Notes under the pieces: generated by a model
The model's database searches: none
What the model saw: the letters and a program-made list of their open reading frames with translations, nothing else
Told to the model about the DNA's origin: nothing
Shown here: piece by piece, positions 40,435 to 49,134 of the stretch
Numbering within the stretch: position 1 is the first letter of the stretch
Layout of the letters: each line of letters opens with the position of its first letter
From: Subtercola boreus
GTDB lineage: Bacteria > Actinomycetota > Actinomycetes > Actinomycetales > Microbacteriaceae
DNA length: 64,000 bases
NCBI RefSeq assembly: GCF_003399625.1
Contig: NZ_NBXA01000002.1
Location: 62,001-126,000, forward strand
Reading direction: 5' to 3'
Position numbers and translations under genes: made by a program

Positions 40435-41847
40435 TCAGCTGCCCCGGATCGTCTCGTACGCCGCCAGCGCGCGCTTCCGCGACTCGCCGAGGTCGACGAT
40501 CGGCTCCGGATACCCGGGCGTTCCCGCCTCGGGCACGTACTGGTTGATGTACTCTCCGCCGCCGTCGAACTTCTTCGCCTGCAGCTCCGGATTGAACACG
40601 CGGAAGTAGGGTGCGGCATCCGCTCCCGAACCCGCGACCCACTGCCAGTTCATCGTGTTGCTGGCCGGGTCGGCATCGACCAGGGTGTCCCAGAACCAGG
40701 CCTCGCCGAGCCGCCAGTCGAGCAGCAGATTCTTGACGAGGAACGAGGCGGTGACCATCCGGATGCGGTTGTGCATCACCCCGGTCTGCCAGAGCTCCCG
40801 CATGCCGGCATCGACGATCGGAATGCCCGTCTGGCCCTGCTGCCAGCGTCCGAGCACCTCGGGATCGGGGTCGTTCCACGGGAACGCGTTGAACGCCGGG
40901 CGCATGTTCTCTGTGCCGAGCTTCGGCCAGTGGTAGAGCAGGTGGTAGGCGAACTCGCGCCAGCCGATCTCCCGGAGGAAGGATGCCGCACCGTCGGCCG
41001 ACGACGCATCCCGCATCCCGTGCCAGACCTGGAACGGGCTCATCTCCCCGTGCCGGAGCCGTGGCGACATTCTGGAGGTCGAATCCTTCGAGGGGAAGTC
41101 GCGCTCGCGCTGGTAGTCGCCGAGCCCCTCCTTCTCGAAGGCGCGGAGTTCGGCATGGGCTGCCTTCTCGCCGGGCGTCCACGTGTCGCGGAGTCCGGCG
41201 GCCCAGTCGGGCCTGGTCGGCAGGAAGCCCCAGTCGCCGAGCTCCTCACTCGACACAGCCTTCGCTCCGTTCGCGCCGGTCGCACCGGTGACGTGGCCGG
41301 CCGAGGGTGCAGGCAGTGGATGCCGCGGGGTGGGCGCGCCGAGGCATGCCCGCCAGAACGGGGTGAACACCTTGTACGGCTGGCCCTGCCCCGTGCGGAG
41401 CGTCCACGGTTCGAAGAGCAGGTTGGCCTGGAAGCTCCGTGCCTCGACGCCCGCCTCCTTCAGACTGGTCTTGATCGACGCGTCGAGTTCCCGCTCCGCG
41501 AGACCGTAACGGCGGTTCCAGTACACCGCGCCGGCCTTCGTCTCCCGCTGCAGTCCGGCGATGACATCGGCAGCGGGGCCGGAGCGGAGGGTGAGGCTGA
41601 GGCCCCGGGCATCCAGTTGATCGGCGAGAGCGGTGAGCGAATGGTGCAGCCACCACTTCGCGGCCCCGCCGTTCGGCCTGATGCCGGGGGAGTCGTCGCT
41701 GAAGACATCCGCGTTCGAGTAGTCGGTCTCTTCGTCGAAGACGTAGACGCAGACAATCGGTTCGCCGCGTTCGGCGGCGGCGTGCAGGGCCGGATGATCG
41801 CCCACCCGCAGGTCGTCGCGGAACCAGACGATGCTGGGGGAGGCCAT
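40435..41847 (-). CDS. phr: Deoxyribodipyrimidine photolyase
   Basis: Blue-light repair enzyme for cyclobutane pyrimidine dimers, 470 residues. The N-terminal antenna domain begins IVWFRDDLRVGDHPAL, and the FAD-binding domain has RLRHGEMSPFQVWH, GIPIVDAGMRELWQTGVMHNRIRMV, SFLVKNLLLDWR and WQWVAGSGADAAPYFRVFNP. ATG 41847 overlaps the marR stop, so expression is coupled to that regulator. A CPD class I assignment fits; a cryptochrome-only role is unlikely given full conservation of the repair motifs. Confidence 0.94.
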   Translation of the reverse strand: MASPSIVWFRDDLRVGDHPALHAAAERGEPIVCVYVFDEETDYSNADVFSDDSPGIRPNGGAAKWWLHHSLTALADQLDARGLSLTLRSGPAADVIAGLQRETKAGAVYWNRRYGLAERELDASIKTSLKEAGVEARSFQANLLFEPWTLRTGQGQPYKVFTPFWRACLGAPTPRHPLPAPSAGHVTGATGANGAKAVSSEELGDWGFLPTRPDWAAGLRDTWTPGEKAAHAELRAFEKEGLGDYQRERDFPSKDSTSRMSPRLRHGEMSPFQVWHGMRDASSADGAASFLREIGWREFAYHLLYHWPKLGTENMRPAFNAFPWNDPDPEVLGRWQQGQTGIPIVDAGMRELWQTGVMHNRIRMVTASFLVKNLLLDWRLGEAWFWDTLVDADPASNTMNWQWVAGSGADAAPYFRVFNPELQAKKFDGGGEYINQYVPEAGTPGYPEPIVDLGESRKRALAAYETIRGS

Positions 41848-42338
41848 CAGGCGCCCGGGGTTTCGACGATGCAGTCGTCGTCGACACCGCTCGCGCCGAT
41901 GCGGAGCTTGTCGCAGAGCGCCGCCAGCTGGGCGAGTTCGTCGTCGGTGAGCGCCTTGGTCATCTGGCCGGTGATGGAGCGGCCGTGGGTGCGTGCGGCA
42001 TCACGGTAGACGTCGAAGCCCTTCTCGGTCAGCGCGACGATCGTGCCGCGCCCGTCGGTGGGGTCGACGGATTTGGCGACAAGACCCCGCAGGGCGAGCC
42101 GGTCGACCAGCCGCGAGACGCTCGGCTGGGTGAGGAGCGTGCGGGAGTTCAGGTCGCGGATGCGCATCCGCCGTTTCGGCTGGAACGACAGCGTGTACAG
42201 CACGTCGTACTCGGTGAAGGAGACCCCTTTGAAGGGAAAATCTTCTGCGAGAGTGCGCATCACCTGCACCTGGGCGCGGAAGAGGGACTCCCACGAGGCG
42301 ATCGGCGACACCTTTGTCACAAGGGTTCTGTCAGTCAT
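41847..42338 (-). CDS. MarR-family transcriptional regulator
   Basis: A 163-residue winged-helix dimeric regulator: helices around MRIRDLNSRTLLTQPSVSRLVDRLALRGLV, then the wing DPTDGRGTIVALTEKGFDVYRDA. ATG 42338 lies six bases after TACCCT (42345-42350), consistent with leaderless expression. It is translationally coupled to the photolyase gene, so it may control its own operon, possibly in response to oxidative or light stress. The inducer is unknown. Confidence 0.9.
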   Translation of the reverse strand: MTDRTLVTKVSPIASWESLFRAQVQVMRTLAEDFPFKGVSFTEYDVLYTLSFQPKRRMRIRDLNSRTLLTQPSVSRLVDRLALRGLVAKSVDPTDGRGTIVALTEKGFDVYRDAARTHGRSITGQMTKALTDDELAQLAALCDKLRIGASGVDDDCIVETPGA

Positions 42339-42404
42339 GACTACAGGGTAGTTCGTCGGTGGTGTCGGGCCGGGTGGGTTGCGCGCGTGGGCCGTTAAAC
42401 GGAC

Positions 42405-42438
42405 AAGAGCCGGTCGTAGAGGCTAACGACCGGCTCTT
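42405..42438. terminator. Orphan hairpin upstream of marR
   Basis: Perfect 13-bp stem: AAGAGCCGGTCGT (42405-42417) and its complement at 42426-42438, with an 8-base loop, followed on the plus strand by CCC. It looks like an intrinsic terminator but has no obvious gene reading into it, since marR points away and the next plus-strand gene starts at 42610. It could end a small RNA or be a remnant of a lost gene. The rest of 42339-42609 is AT-rich and holds an imperfect inverted repeat (42496-42506 with 42533-42543). Confidence 0.6.
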
Positions 42439-42609
42439 TCCCTTGCACCAAGAGTGTCCTGCAATCACATTCCGCGCTTCGCTGCCACAGCAAACAACTA
42501 ACGCTCTTGAACTATATAACGGTTGCGTAACGGAGCGCTAGTTACCCAATCGTTATTTTTCCAAGAGTTTGCCCAGAGGACGTTTCGGCCCCTTCCGATA
42601 ACATGACGT

Positions 42610-43572
42610 ATGCTCATTTTGATCAAGAGGTTCCTCAGGTCCCTCGCTCTCAGCGCCTGCACGGTCGTCGCGGCAGCAATATTCATCGTCATTCCAGCCT
42701 CGAGTTCATCCGCACTCGGCTGCGTGCTCGGACCCAGCCTGGGAGCGGCCGCTGCCAAGGTCGGAATCTCATGCCCCACCGTTGAGGGCGATGGGGGAAT
42801 TGAAGGAGAGGGTGGCGGCGCGTGGGGGTCGGCGCCCGGAGCGTGCAGGTATGGATGGAGCAACGCCAACCTGCCCGCAGGTCTCTTCGATTACCTGCAG
42901 ACTCTGCCAAGTAAGACAAATGACTTCATGGTGGGTAGGCAGCACATTAATCAGACTGTGTTCCAGAAGAACGGAAAGTTCGCTGGTCGAATCTCCATCA
43001 CTTTTCGCGACGACAGCAGCTTCGTCATGACGGTAGATCTCCTCAATCGATCCTGGGGTAGCCACGAGTTTGTCTACTTCGATTGTGCCCAATCTTCGGG
43101 CGGCCCGACGTATGAGAATCTCGGCGGGAGTCTCTTCCTCGCTATGCCTGGCTCAACCGATCCTGTCCCTGCGGGTGTTCGAGGCTCGATAGTGGCGCAT
43201 GGCGCAACATCTTCCCTGCCCGCTAAGAAGTTCCTCCTTCGAGTCGACGTCACGAACGCGGGTACCTCAAACAACTATGCGGAGATTGATCTCGGACTGG
43301 CGGGATATTCGATCGACACGATTCCAACTCTTCCCGCGGGTATGAATTGTGTGCCCTTGGAGGGGCTCATTTGCTCCTACAACGGGCTGAACGCCGGACA
43401 GACGGTGACGGTCGTGCTGGTGCTGAGTCAAGAAAATGACCTACCTGGCGGCACTCCCGTTGATATTGCAGTGTCCGCTTCGGGATTTCAAAAGGTACAT
43501 GTCGTTGACGGCGTTGTTGCTCTAAATCGGCCGGTGACAGTCAGCAATCTCTACAGGATCACACCACTTTGA
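42610..43572 (+). CDS. Secreted protein of unknown function, AT-richer gene
   Basis: A 320-residue exported protein. Signal peptide is about residues 1-36 (FLRSLALSACTVVAAAIFIVIPASSSSALG). A Gly-rich linker follows, then a beta-rich domain with two distant cysteines and, near the end, a DUF11/Ig-like strand pattern (DVTNAGTSNNYAEIDLGLAGYSID, LNAGQTVTVVLVLSQEND). I recognise no family. The gene and its 5' flank are visibly poorer in GC and use A/T-ending codons far more than neighbours, a sign of recent acquisition. TAACAT ends five bases before ATG 42610. It is bounded by palindromes at 42405-42438 and 43615-43653. Confidence 0.72.
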   Translation: MLILIKRFLRSLALSACTVVAAAIFIVIPASSSSALGCVLGPSLGAAAAKVGISCPTVEGDGGIEGEGGGAWGSAPGACRYGWSNANLPAGLFDYLQTLPSKTNDFMVGRQHINQTVFQKNGKFAGRISITFRDDSSFVMTVDLLNRSWGSHEFVYFDCAQSSGGPTYENLGGSLFLAMPGSTDPVPAGVRGSIVAHGATSSLPAKKFLLRVDVTNAGTSNNYAEIDLGLAGYSIDTIPTLPAGMNCVPLEGLICSYNGLNAGQTVTVVLVLSQENDLPGGTPVDIAVSASGFQKVHVVDGVVALNRPVTVSNLYRITPL

Positions 43573-43614
43573 AGTTCGGGTTTCGTGGGGGTGGCGGGTG
43601 ATCCCGGGCAGCGA

Positions 43615-43653
43615 GAGTGCACAACCCGAGGACAATCTTCGAGTTGTGCACTC
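43615..43653. repeat. Inverted repeat after the AT-rich gene
   Basis: GAGTGCACAAC (43615-43625) pairs perfectly with 43643-43653. A related stretch GCGAATTGTGCCCTTC follows 15 bases later, partly repeating the right arm. It lies between the convergent secreted-protein gene and formaldehyde dehydrogenase gene, so it may terminate both; it also resembles a dispersed palindromic repeat. Confidence 0.6.
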
Positions 43654-43712
43654 AGTTGCTGCCTGCGAATTGTGCCCTTCATCTAATCCACAGAATCACG
43701 CTCATTCAGCAG

Positions 43713-44936
43713 CTACGCCGCGTCGAGGTACCCGTTCGGGTTCAGAACGTACTTCGTGGCGGCACCGGCGTCGAATTCGGCGTAGCCCCGGGGAGCATCC
43801 TCAAGGGTGATCGCCTGCGCGTTCACGTTCTTCGCGATGTGCACCCGGTCGTGCAGGATCGCCTGCATCAGGCCGTGGTTGTACTTCATCACCGGGCACT
43901 GGCCCGTCGTGAACGAGAGCGACTTGGCCCAGCCGGTGCCGAGGCTCAGGCTGAGGGAGCCCTTCTTGGCGGCCTCGTCGATTCCGCCCGGGTCTCCGGT
44001 CACATACAGTCCGGGGATGCCCAGGGCGCCGCCCGCTGCCGTGATGTCCATGAGCGAGTTGAGCACCGTTGCGGGTGCCTCCGCCGCATCGGCACCGTGG
44101 CCCTGGCCTCGCGCCTCGAAGCCGACGGCGTCGATGCCGCAGTCGACCTCCGGGATGCCGAGGATCTGCTCGATCTGGTCGACGATGTCGCCCTGGCTGA
44201 GGTCGATCGTCTCGCATCCGAAGCTCCTGGCCTGCTCCAGGCGTCCGGCGTTCATGTCGCCGACGATCACCGCGGCCGCACCGAGAAGCAGAGCGGATGT
44301 CGCGGCCGCCAGTCCGACGGGCCCCGCGCCTGCGACGTACACCGTCGAGCCGACGCCCACGCCCGCGGTCACCGCGCCGTGGAAGCCCGTCGGGAAGATG
44401 TCGGAGAGCATCGTCAGGTCGAGGATCTTCTCGAGGGCCTGGTCGCGATCCGGGAACTTCAGCAGGTTCCAGTCGGCGTACGGCACCAGCACGAATTCGG
44501 CCTGGCCGCCGACCCAGCCGCCCATGTCGACATACCCGTAGGCGCTGCCCGGGCGGTCGGGGTTGACGTTCAGGCAGATGCCGGTCTTCCGCTCCTTGCA
44601 GTTGCGACAGCGCCCGCAGGCGATGTTGAACGGCACCGAGACGATGTCGCCGACCTTGATGAACTCGACGCCGGGGCCGACCTCCACCACCTCGCCCGTG
44701 ATCTCGTGGCCGAGCACGAGGTTGACGGGTGCGGTCGTCCTGCCGCGCACCATGTGCTGGTCGGATCCGCAGATGTTGGTCGCGACGGTGCGGATGATCG
44801 CACCGTGCGGAACCTTCCGGCCGATGTTCGCCGGGTTCACGCCCGGCCCGTCCTTCAGCTCGAACGTGGGGTAGTCGATGTCGATGACTTCGACGACTCC
44901 GGGTGCCTTGTAGGCGACTGCTCTGTTCTCTGCCAC
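43713..44936 (-). CDS. fdhA: Glutathione-independent formaldehyde dehydrogenase
   Basis: Zinc-dependent NAD+ enzyme oxidising formaldehyde to formate without glutathione, 407 residues. GTG 44936 is chosen because AAGGAGGA stands just before it; a TTG further up overlaps that site. Catalytic zinc residues are in ATNICGSDQHMV and GHEITGEVVEVG, the structural zinc cysteines in CGRCRNCKERKTGIC, and the long GSAYGYVDMGGWVGGQAEFV segment is typical of FdhA. The cofactor loop is AGAGPVGLAAA. Monocistronic. A related alcohol dismutase role is possible. Confidence 0.93.
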   Translation of the reverse strand: MAENRAVAYKAPGVVEVIDIDYPTFELKDGPGVNPANIGRKVPHGAIIRTVATNICGSDQHMVRGRTTAPVNLVLGHEITGEVVEVGPGVEFIKVGDIVSVPFNIACGRCRNCKERKTGICLNVNPDRPGSAYGYVDMGGWVGGQAEFVLVPYADWNLLKFPDRDQALEKILDLTMLSDIFPTGFHGAVTAGVGVGSTVYVAGAGPVGLAAATSALLLGAAAVIVGDMNAGRLEQARSFGCETIDLSQGDIVDQIEQILGIPEVDCGIDAVGFEARGQGHGADAAEAPATVLNSLMDITAAGGALGIPGLYVTGDPGGIDEAAKKGSLSLSLGTGWAKSLSFTTGQCPVMKYNHGLMQAILHDRVHIAKNVNAQAITLEDAPRGYAEFDAGAATKYVLNPNGYLDAA

Positions 44937-45071
44937 GTGATCCTCCTTGATCAACGGCCCGGTTGGGGCCGGTCTGCCCAGCCTATGGCGGGCACGCCGC
45001 GTGCGGTCAGATCACGAATCCGATTGACAGTTTCGCCCCATCCCACTATCGAACGAACAGAGGGAGAAGGG

Positions 45072-45815
45072 CTAGATCAGGTCGGGGGACGGGGTCGAAC
45101 TCTGGCGCACCGAGACGTCAGCGTGACGGTCGAAACGGTAGCCGACGCCGCGCACGGTGCGCACGATGTCCTCGTAGTCGCCGAGCTTCGCGCGGAGGCG
45201 GCGCACGTGCACGTCGATGGTGCGCTCATTGGGGATGTCGTCGAGATCTTCGTGGCCTGCGCCCCAGAGAGACGAGATGAGTTCGGCGCGCTCGATGGTG
45301 CGACCCTCGCGGAGCACCAGGTACTGCAGCAGCTCGAACTCCTTGTAGGTCAGGTTCGCGGCTTCATTGTCGAGTAGCACGCGCTTGCGGGAGAGGTCGA
45401 CGACCACTCCGTCACGGGCACGATCGGACGGATCGGCTCCGGGCTCGGTGTTCTGGCGGTGCTTGGCGAGTGCGGACGGATCCTGCAGCGCGAGGCGCAC
45501 GACCTCGACGTCACGACCTCCGGATCCGCGCGGCGCCAGGGCGACGGCGGCGTAGGTCTCGGAGCTCGGGGCGAGCTGGGCGACGAGCGCCCTGATCTGC
45601 GAGACGATCGAGCCGAGCGAGGTTCCGTCGGCTTCGGCCTTCTCCTCGTCGAGCCCTACATACACGACGAAGCCGCGGGCCTCGGTGCCGGCGGGCACCG
45701 CACGGATGTGGGGGGCCGGGGCAGCGGTCGACAGTGGCGCCGAGTGGATGGCCGGGGTCTCGGCCGGGGCGACGTAGGAGGTGGTGCGGGGGCTGGTCAG
45801 GTGTGCAATGGACAC
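45072..45815 (-). CDS. OmpR-type winged-helix regulator without receiver domain
   Basis: A 247-residue protein with a C-terminal OmpR/PhoB DNA-binding domain (LTYKEFELLQYLVLREGRTIERAELISSLW, IDVHVRRLRAKLG, VRTVRGVGYRF). The N-terminal 140 residues lack the receiver aspartate pattern and begin with an Ala/Pro/Thr-rich stretch, so it is not a phospho-regulated response regulator. Start GTG 45815 follows AAGGAAC. The 403-base upstream region holds no gene but has palindromes (46106-46132) that may be operators. The signal and targets are unknown. Confidence 0.85.
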   Translation of the reverse strand: MSIAHLTSPRTTSYVAPAETPAIHSAPLSTAAPAPHIRAVPAGTEARGFVVYVGLDEEKAEADGTSLGSIVSQIRALVAQLAPSSETYAAVALAPRGSGGRDVEVVRLALQDPSALAKHRQNTEPGADPSDRARDGVVVDLSRKRVLLDNEAANLTYKEFELLQYLVLREGRTIERAELISSLWGAGHEDLDDIPNERTIDVHVRRLRAKLGDYEDIVRTVRGVGYRFDRHADVSVRQSSTPSPDLI

Positions 45816-46105
45816 GGGGATGTTCCTTCGGGTGATGATGCTGTGCACCGGCGGCCACGAGGGGCCTGGCGAGCGGTGCTGTGAGTCGAGTCGGCAGGAG
45901 CCGGAGAACGGATGACGGCGGCGCGGCATCCGGGAGCCGTACGACGGCCACGCCCACAGAGTGCGGGTGCGGTGAGCGTCAGGGCTCGGCGAGGGGTGTT
46001 CTCGTCAGCGACACATTCGACAACGCATGGCCGCGCCGCCGGGCATCATCATGCCGGCGTTCCTCAGAGCCTCGAAGGAGGTTGGGGCGGTCGCATTGTC
46101 ATACA

Positions 46106-46132
46106 TACTCATGAGTAAAGCCGATTATCGGC
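46106..46132. promoter_or_regulatory. Palindrome pair in a 403-base intergenic region
   Basis: TACTCATGAGTA (46106-46117) is a perfect palindrome, followed by GCCGATTATCGGC (46120-46132), a second inverted repeat with a 3-base loop. They lie in the AT-richest part of the gap 45816-46218, about 290 bases upstream of the winged-helix gene on its coding strand and downstream of upp. Candidate operator or promoter region; no coding potential was seen in the gap. Confidence 0.4.
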
Positions 46133-46218
46133 GCCCATGTCAATTCTTTTGCGCGTATCCGGGCCGAATCGCTGGATGCTGCGGCAGTTCGCCTCAGGGC
46201 AGTGGCGAACACTGCGTG

Positions 46219-46851
46219 CTACACCAGGCCGTAGAGCCGGTCTCCCGCGTCGCCCAGCCCGGGCACGATGTAGCCGTTCTCGTTCAGTCGCTCATCCAGT
46301 GCGCCGAGCACCAGCGTGACATCGCGGCCCTCTGTGCGCTTCTCGAGCATCTCCACGCCCTCGGGAGCGGCGAGCAGGCAGATCGCCGTGACGTCGACGG
46401 CGCCCCGGTCGAAGAGGAAGTCGATGGCCGCGCTCAGCGACCCGCCCGTGGCGAGCATCGGGTCGAGCACGAAGCACTGCCGGTCGCTGAGGTCGTCGGG
46501 CAGCCGCTCGGCATATGTCGTGGGCTGCAGGGTCTCTTCGTTCCGAACCATGCCGAGAAAACCGACCTCGGCCGTGGGCACGAGTTTCACCATGCCTTCG
46601 AGCATGCCGAGCCCGGCGCGGAGGATCGGCACGACCAGGGGCCGCGGCTCGCTGAGGGCCACACCGGTGGTGGTCGTCACGGGTGTCTCGATGGTGACCT
46701 CGTTGATGCGCACGTTCCGCGTCGCCTCATAGGCCAGCAGCGTGACGAGCTCCTCGGTGAGTGCCCGGAACGTCGCCGACGGCGTGGTCTTGTCGCGCAG
46801 CACTGTCAGTTTGTGCGTGATGAGCGGGTGGTCGGCAACGTGTACTCGCAT
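46219..46851 (-). CDS. upp: Uracil phosphoribosyltransferase
   Basis: Salvages uracil to UMP with PRPP, cytosolic, 210 residues (normal length). Recognised by [34 protein letters not shown], the PRPP loop [12 protein letters not shown] and the C-terminal uracil-binding [18 protein letters not shown] 46851 follows TAGATT (46858-46863, minus strand) by six bases, a leaderless promoter. Divergent from tadA, an arrangement common in actinobacteria. Confidence 0.97.
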   Translation of the reverse strand: MRVHVADHPLITHKLTVLRDKTTPSATFRALTEELVTLLAYEATRNVRINEVTIETPVTTTTGVALSEPRPLVVPILRAGLGMLEGMVKLVPTAEVGFLGMVRNEETLQPTTYAERLPDDLSDRQCFVLDPMLATGGSLSAAIDFLFDRGAVDVTAICLLAAPEGVEMLEKRTEGRDVTLVLGALDERLNENGYIVPGLGDAGDRLYGLV

Positions 46852-46913
46852 AGGCTCAATCTACAGGTGTGCCGCTGCCGCGGCACCGTCCCGGAACGGC
46901 TGGAGGAGCGCAC

Positions 46914-47396
46914 GTGCCCATGCCGCTTCCGCCTGCCTCGCCCGAACACGACGGGTGGATGCTCGAAGCCCTCGCGGAGGCCCGGCAGGCGTTGCGCACG
47001 GCTGATGTGCCGGTCGGCGCGGTCGTCGTCGGCGCGAACGGTGAGCTGCTGGCCCGCGGGCACAACGAGCGGGAGCTGCTGAACGATCCGACAGCCCATG
47101 CCGAGATCGTCGCGCTGAGGCGGGCGGCCGCACTTCTCGGGGACTGGCAGCTGGCAGGCAGCACGCTCGTCGTGACACTCGAGCCCTGCGTGATGTGCGC
47201 CGGAGCCATCCTGGCCGCCCGCGTCGCGCGCGTGGTCTTCGGCGCCTGGGACGACAAGGCCGGGGCTGCCGGATCTGTCTACGACGTGCTGCGCGATCGT
47301 CGGCTGAATCATCGTGTCGAAGTGTTCGCCGGGGTTCGCGCCGAGGAGAGCGGCGAACTGCTCAGCGGCTTCTTCCGCGAACATCTTCAGGCATAG
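46914..47396 (+). CDS. tadA: tRNA-specific adenosine deaminase
   Basis: Deaminates A34 to inosine in tRNA-Arg(ACG), required for decoding. 160 residues from GTG 46914; GGAGGA at 46902-46907 is six bases upstream, and ATG 46920 is the alternative. Zinc-site motifs are HAEIVAL (catalytic Glu) and PCVMC. Typical of TadA are DVPVGAVVVG, NDPTAHAE and the helix FFREHL. Confidence 0.95.
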   Translation: MPMPLPPASPEHDGWMLEALAEARQALRTADVPVGAVVVGANGELLARGHNERELLNDPTAHAEIVALRRAAALLGDWQLAGSTLVVTLEPCVMCAGAILAARVARVVFGAWDDKAGAAGSVYDVLRDRRLNHRVEVFAGVRAEESGELLSGFFREHLQA

Positions 47397-47508
47397 GACC
47401 ACCCGGCACAACTCCCCCGAAGGGGTGCAGGCGTTTGCGAGCTTTTTTCGCCGTCATGTCGCAGAATGAGACCTCCTAGCATTCCTCTCGCGTTTCCTGC
47501 GCGGGTTC

Positions 47509-49023
47509 GTGGCCGATCCGAAACCGGCCGCAGACGGTGAGTTTCTCGTGGACTCGTCCCTCGATGTTCAACGCGTGACCGAGAGGTCGACTGCCAGCGG
47601 AGCTGAGCGCGACCTCGCCTCCGCCGAGCCTGCAGTATCCGGTACCCGCCGTGCGCGACTCTGGTTCGGCGGGCATGCGGTGTCGCTCGGCTGGTTCGTT
47701 CCGCCGATCGCCCTCGGAACCGCTGTGCATGCCGCGGTGCTGAAAGCCCGAGCCGCTCCGGATGACCTTCCCGCGGCGGTCGCGGCGGCCGGCTTGGCAA
47801 CAGTGGCCGCCCTGCTTCTCTGGATGCTCGCGCGCCGCCTGAATCTCACTCAGCCGGCTGCCGCCCTTGCGGTCTTCGTCTTCCTCCTGTCACCGCTGGC
47901 ACTCACCGCGCACACGACGCCGTCGCTCGAGAACGCTGCTGCGCCCGTACTCCTGGCGGGCGTCATCGTCGTCGTCGATCCGCGCAGAACCACGAGGCTC
48001 CGGATGATCGTGGGTGCCGTCGTCGCCGCCCTGCTGGCTGTCGTGCTGCTCCTCGAGCTGGCCGCGTCGGGTGCGCCCGCAACGTCGTCGGTGATCGGGA
48101 GGTGGTGGGACCTCGATCCCGCGATTCTGATTCTCGGCGCAGGCTGTTCGGTTGTGGCTCTCGCGGTGGCCCGCCTGAGACCGTTCGGTGTGGTCTCGCT
48201 CGGGCTGGTCCTTCTTGCCCTCCGCCCCGGAGCGGACACGCCTGTGCCGGCTGCCGCCCTGTGGCTGCCGCTCGCGGCGCTCCTCGTCGCCGCCACCGTG
48301 CAGGCCGCGACGCAGGCCGCGTGGGAGGCCGGTTTCACGGCCGTCTGGCTGGAGATCGTGGCCGGAATCTTCCTGGTCGCCGTGGTGGGTGTGTTCATTT
48401 TCGCCGCTCCCGCGCTCGCGCCGGGGTATCGCACGCTGCTGGAGGGTTCGCCGGGCGGGCAGCCCGGGCAACCCGGGGCTGTTCCGGCGCCCGCGCAGTC
48501 CGAGGTCGCCGGGGATGCCGCGGCCGCTCCGACGCCGCCGGCATCGGCCGGTGCCCCCGCTCCGGGGACGGGCGATCCGACGGCCCCCGCGGCAGAAGCG
48601 GGAGGCGGCCAGGCCCTCGCCGGGGCGGAGGCCCTGGCCCGGGCATCCCTCGGCCTGCAGTTGAGCACGAACCCGCAGTTGCAGCTCTCCGCCGAGGCCA
48701 CTGCTGAGCTGGTCGCCGGCGATGTCGATGTGCGTTCCGTGCTCGCGCTCGCACAGCTTCTTGCTTCCACACCTGTCGCGGTCGCCGATTTCCCGGCGGT
48801 CGCCGGCGAGGTCGGCGCCCCGCGTCGGCAGATCACCATTTCCTCGCTCGGCGGCCGGTCGTCGACGGGCAGCACCGCAGTACGGAACGACGTCTCGGCA
48901 TATTTCGAGAACCTCGCGCCGCCTCTCGGCGGGGCGGAGGTGGCGAGCGCGGGCGACGGAGTGCTCGTGACCTTCCCATTCGGCGAACCGGTCGACCTGT
49001 TGCCCGCCGGCCAGGGACCCTGA
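47509..49023 (+). CDS. Polytopic membrane protein with extracytoplasmic tail domain
   Basis: A 504-residue protein I cannot assign to a family. Residues about 55-310 contain eight or so hydrophobic segments, giving a look similar to truncated GT-C-type or O-antigen-ligase-like membrane proteins, but no catalytic motif is apparent. A Pro/Ala/Gly linker (about 320-380) leads to a soluble domain of about 120 residues (QLSTNPQLQLSAEATAELVAGDVD, then RQITISSLGG). GTG 47509 has no clear ribosome site. It precedes DUF4397 and sortase genes in the same direction, so all three probably act at the cell surface. Confidence 0.7.
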   Translation: MADPKPAADGEFLVDSSLDVQRVTERSTASGAERDLASAEPAVSGTRRARLWFGGHAVSLGWFVPPIALGTAVHAAVLKARAAPDDLPAAVAAAGLATVAALLLWMLARRLNLTQPAAALAVFVFLLSPLALTAHTTPSLENAAAPVLLAGVIVVVDPRRTTRLRMIVGAVVAALLAVVLLLELAASGAPATSSVIGRWWDLDPAILILGAGCSVVALAVARLRPFGVVSLGLVLLALRPGADTPVPAAALWLPLAALLVAATVQAATQAAWEAGFTAVWLEIVAGIFLVAVVGVFIFAAPALAPGYRTLLEGSPGGQPGQPGAVPAPAQSEVAGDAAAAPTPPASAGAPAPGTGDPTAPAAEAGGGQALAGAEALARASLGLQLSTNPQLQLSAEATAELVAGDVDVRSVLALAQLLASTPVAVADFPAVAGEVGAPRRQITISSLGGRSSTGSTAVRNDVSAYFENLAPPLGGAEVASAGDGVLVTFPFGEPVDLLPAGQGP

Positions 49024-49134
49024 TCGAAGGCCTCCGCTCCCGGAAGGCCGCTCTCCACGCTCTTCGCGCACCCCCCCCCGCCCGCCTCCACCGCGTGGCG
49101 GCCCACAGCACTCCCACCTCGGAAGGACCATCCC

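Noticed and set aside
45816-46218. tRNA or small RNA gene in the 403-base gap
   Set aside because: No cloverleaf, no CCA-proximal pairing and no terminator; only short palindromes.
49024-49134. Sequencing error in the poly-C stretch before the DUF4397 gene
   Set aside because: The run of ten C lies outside coding sequence and neither adjacent gene is disrupted.
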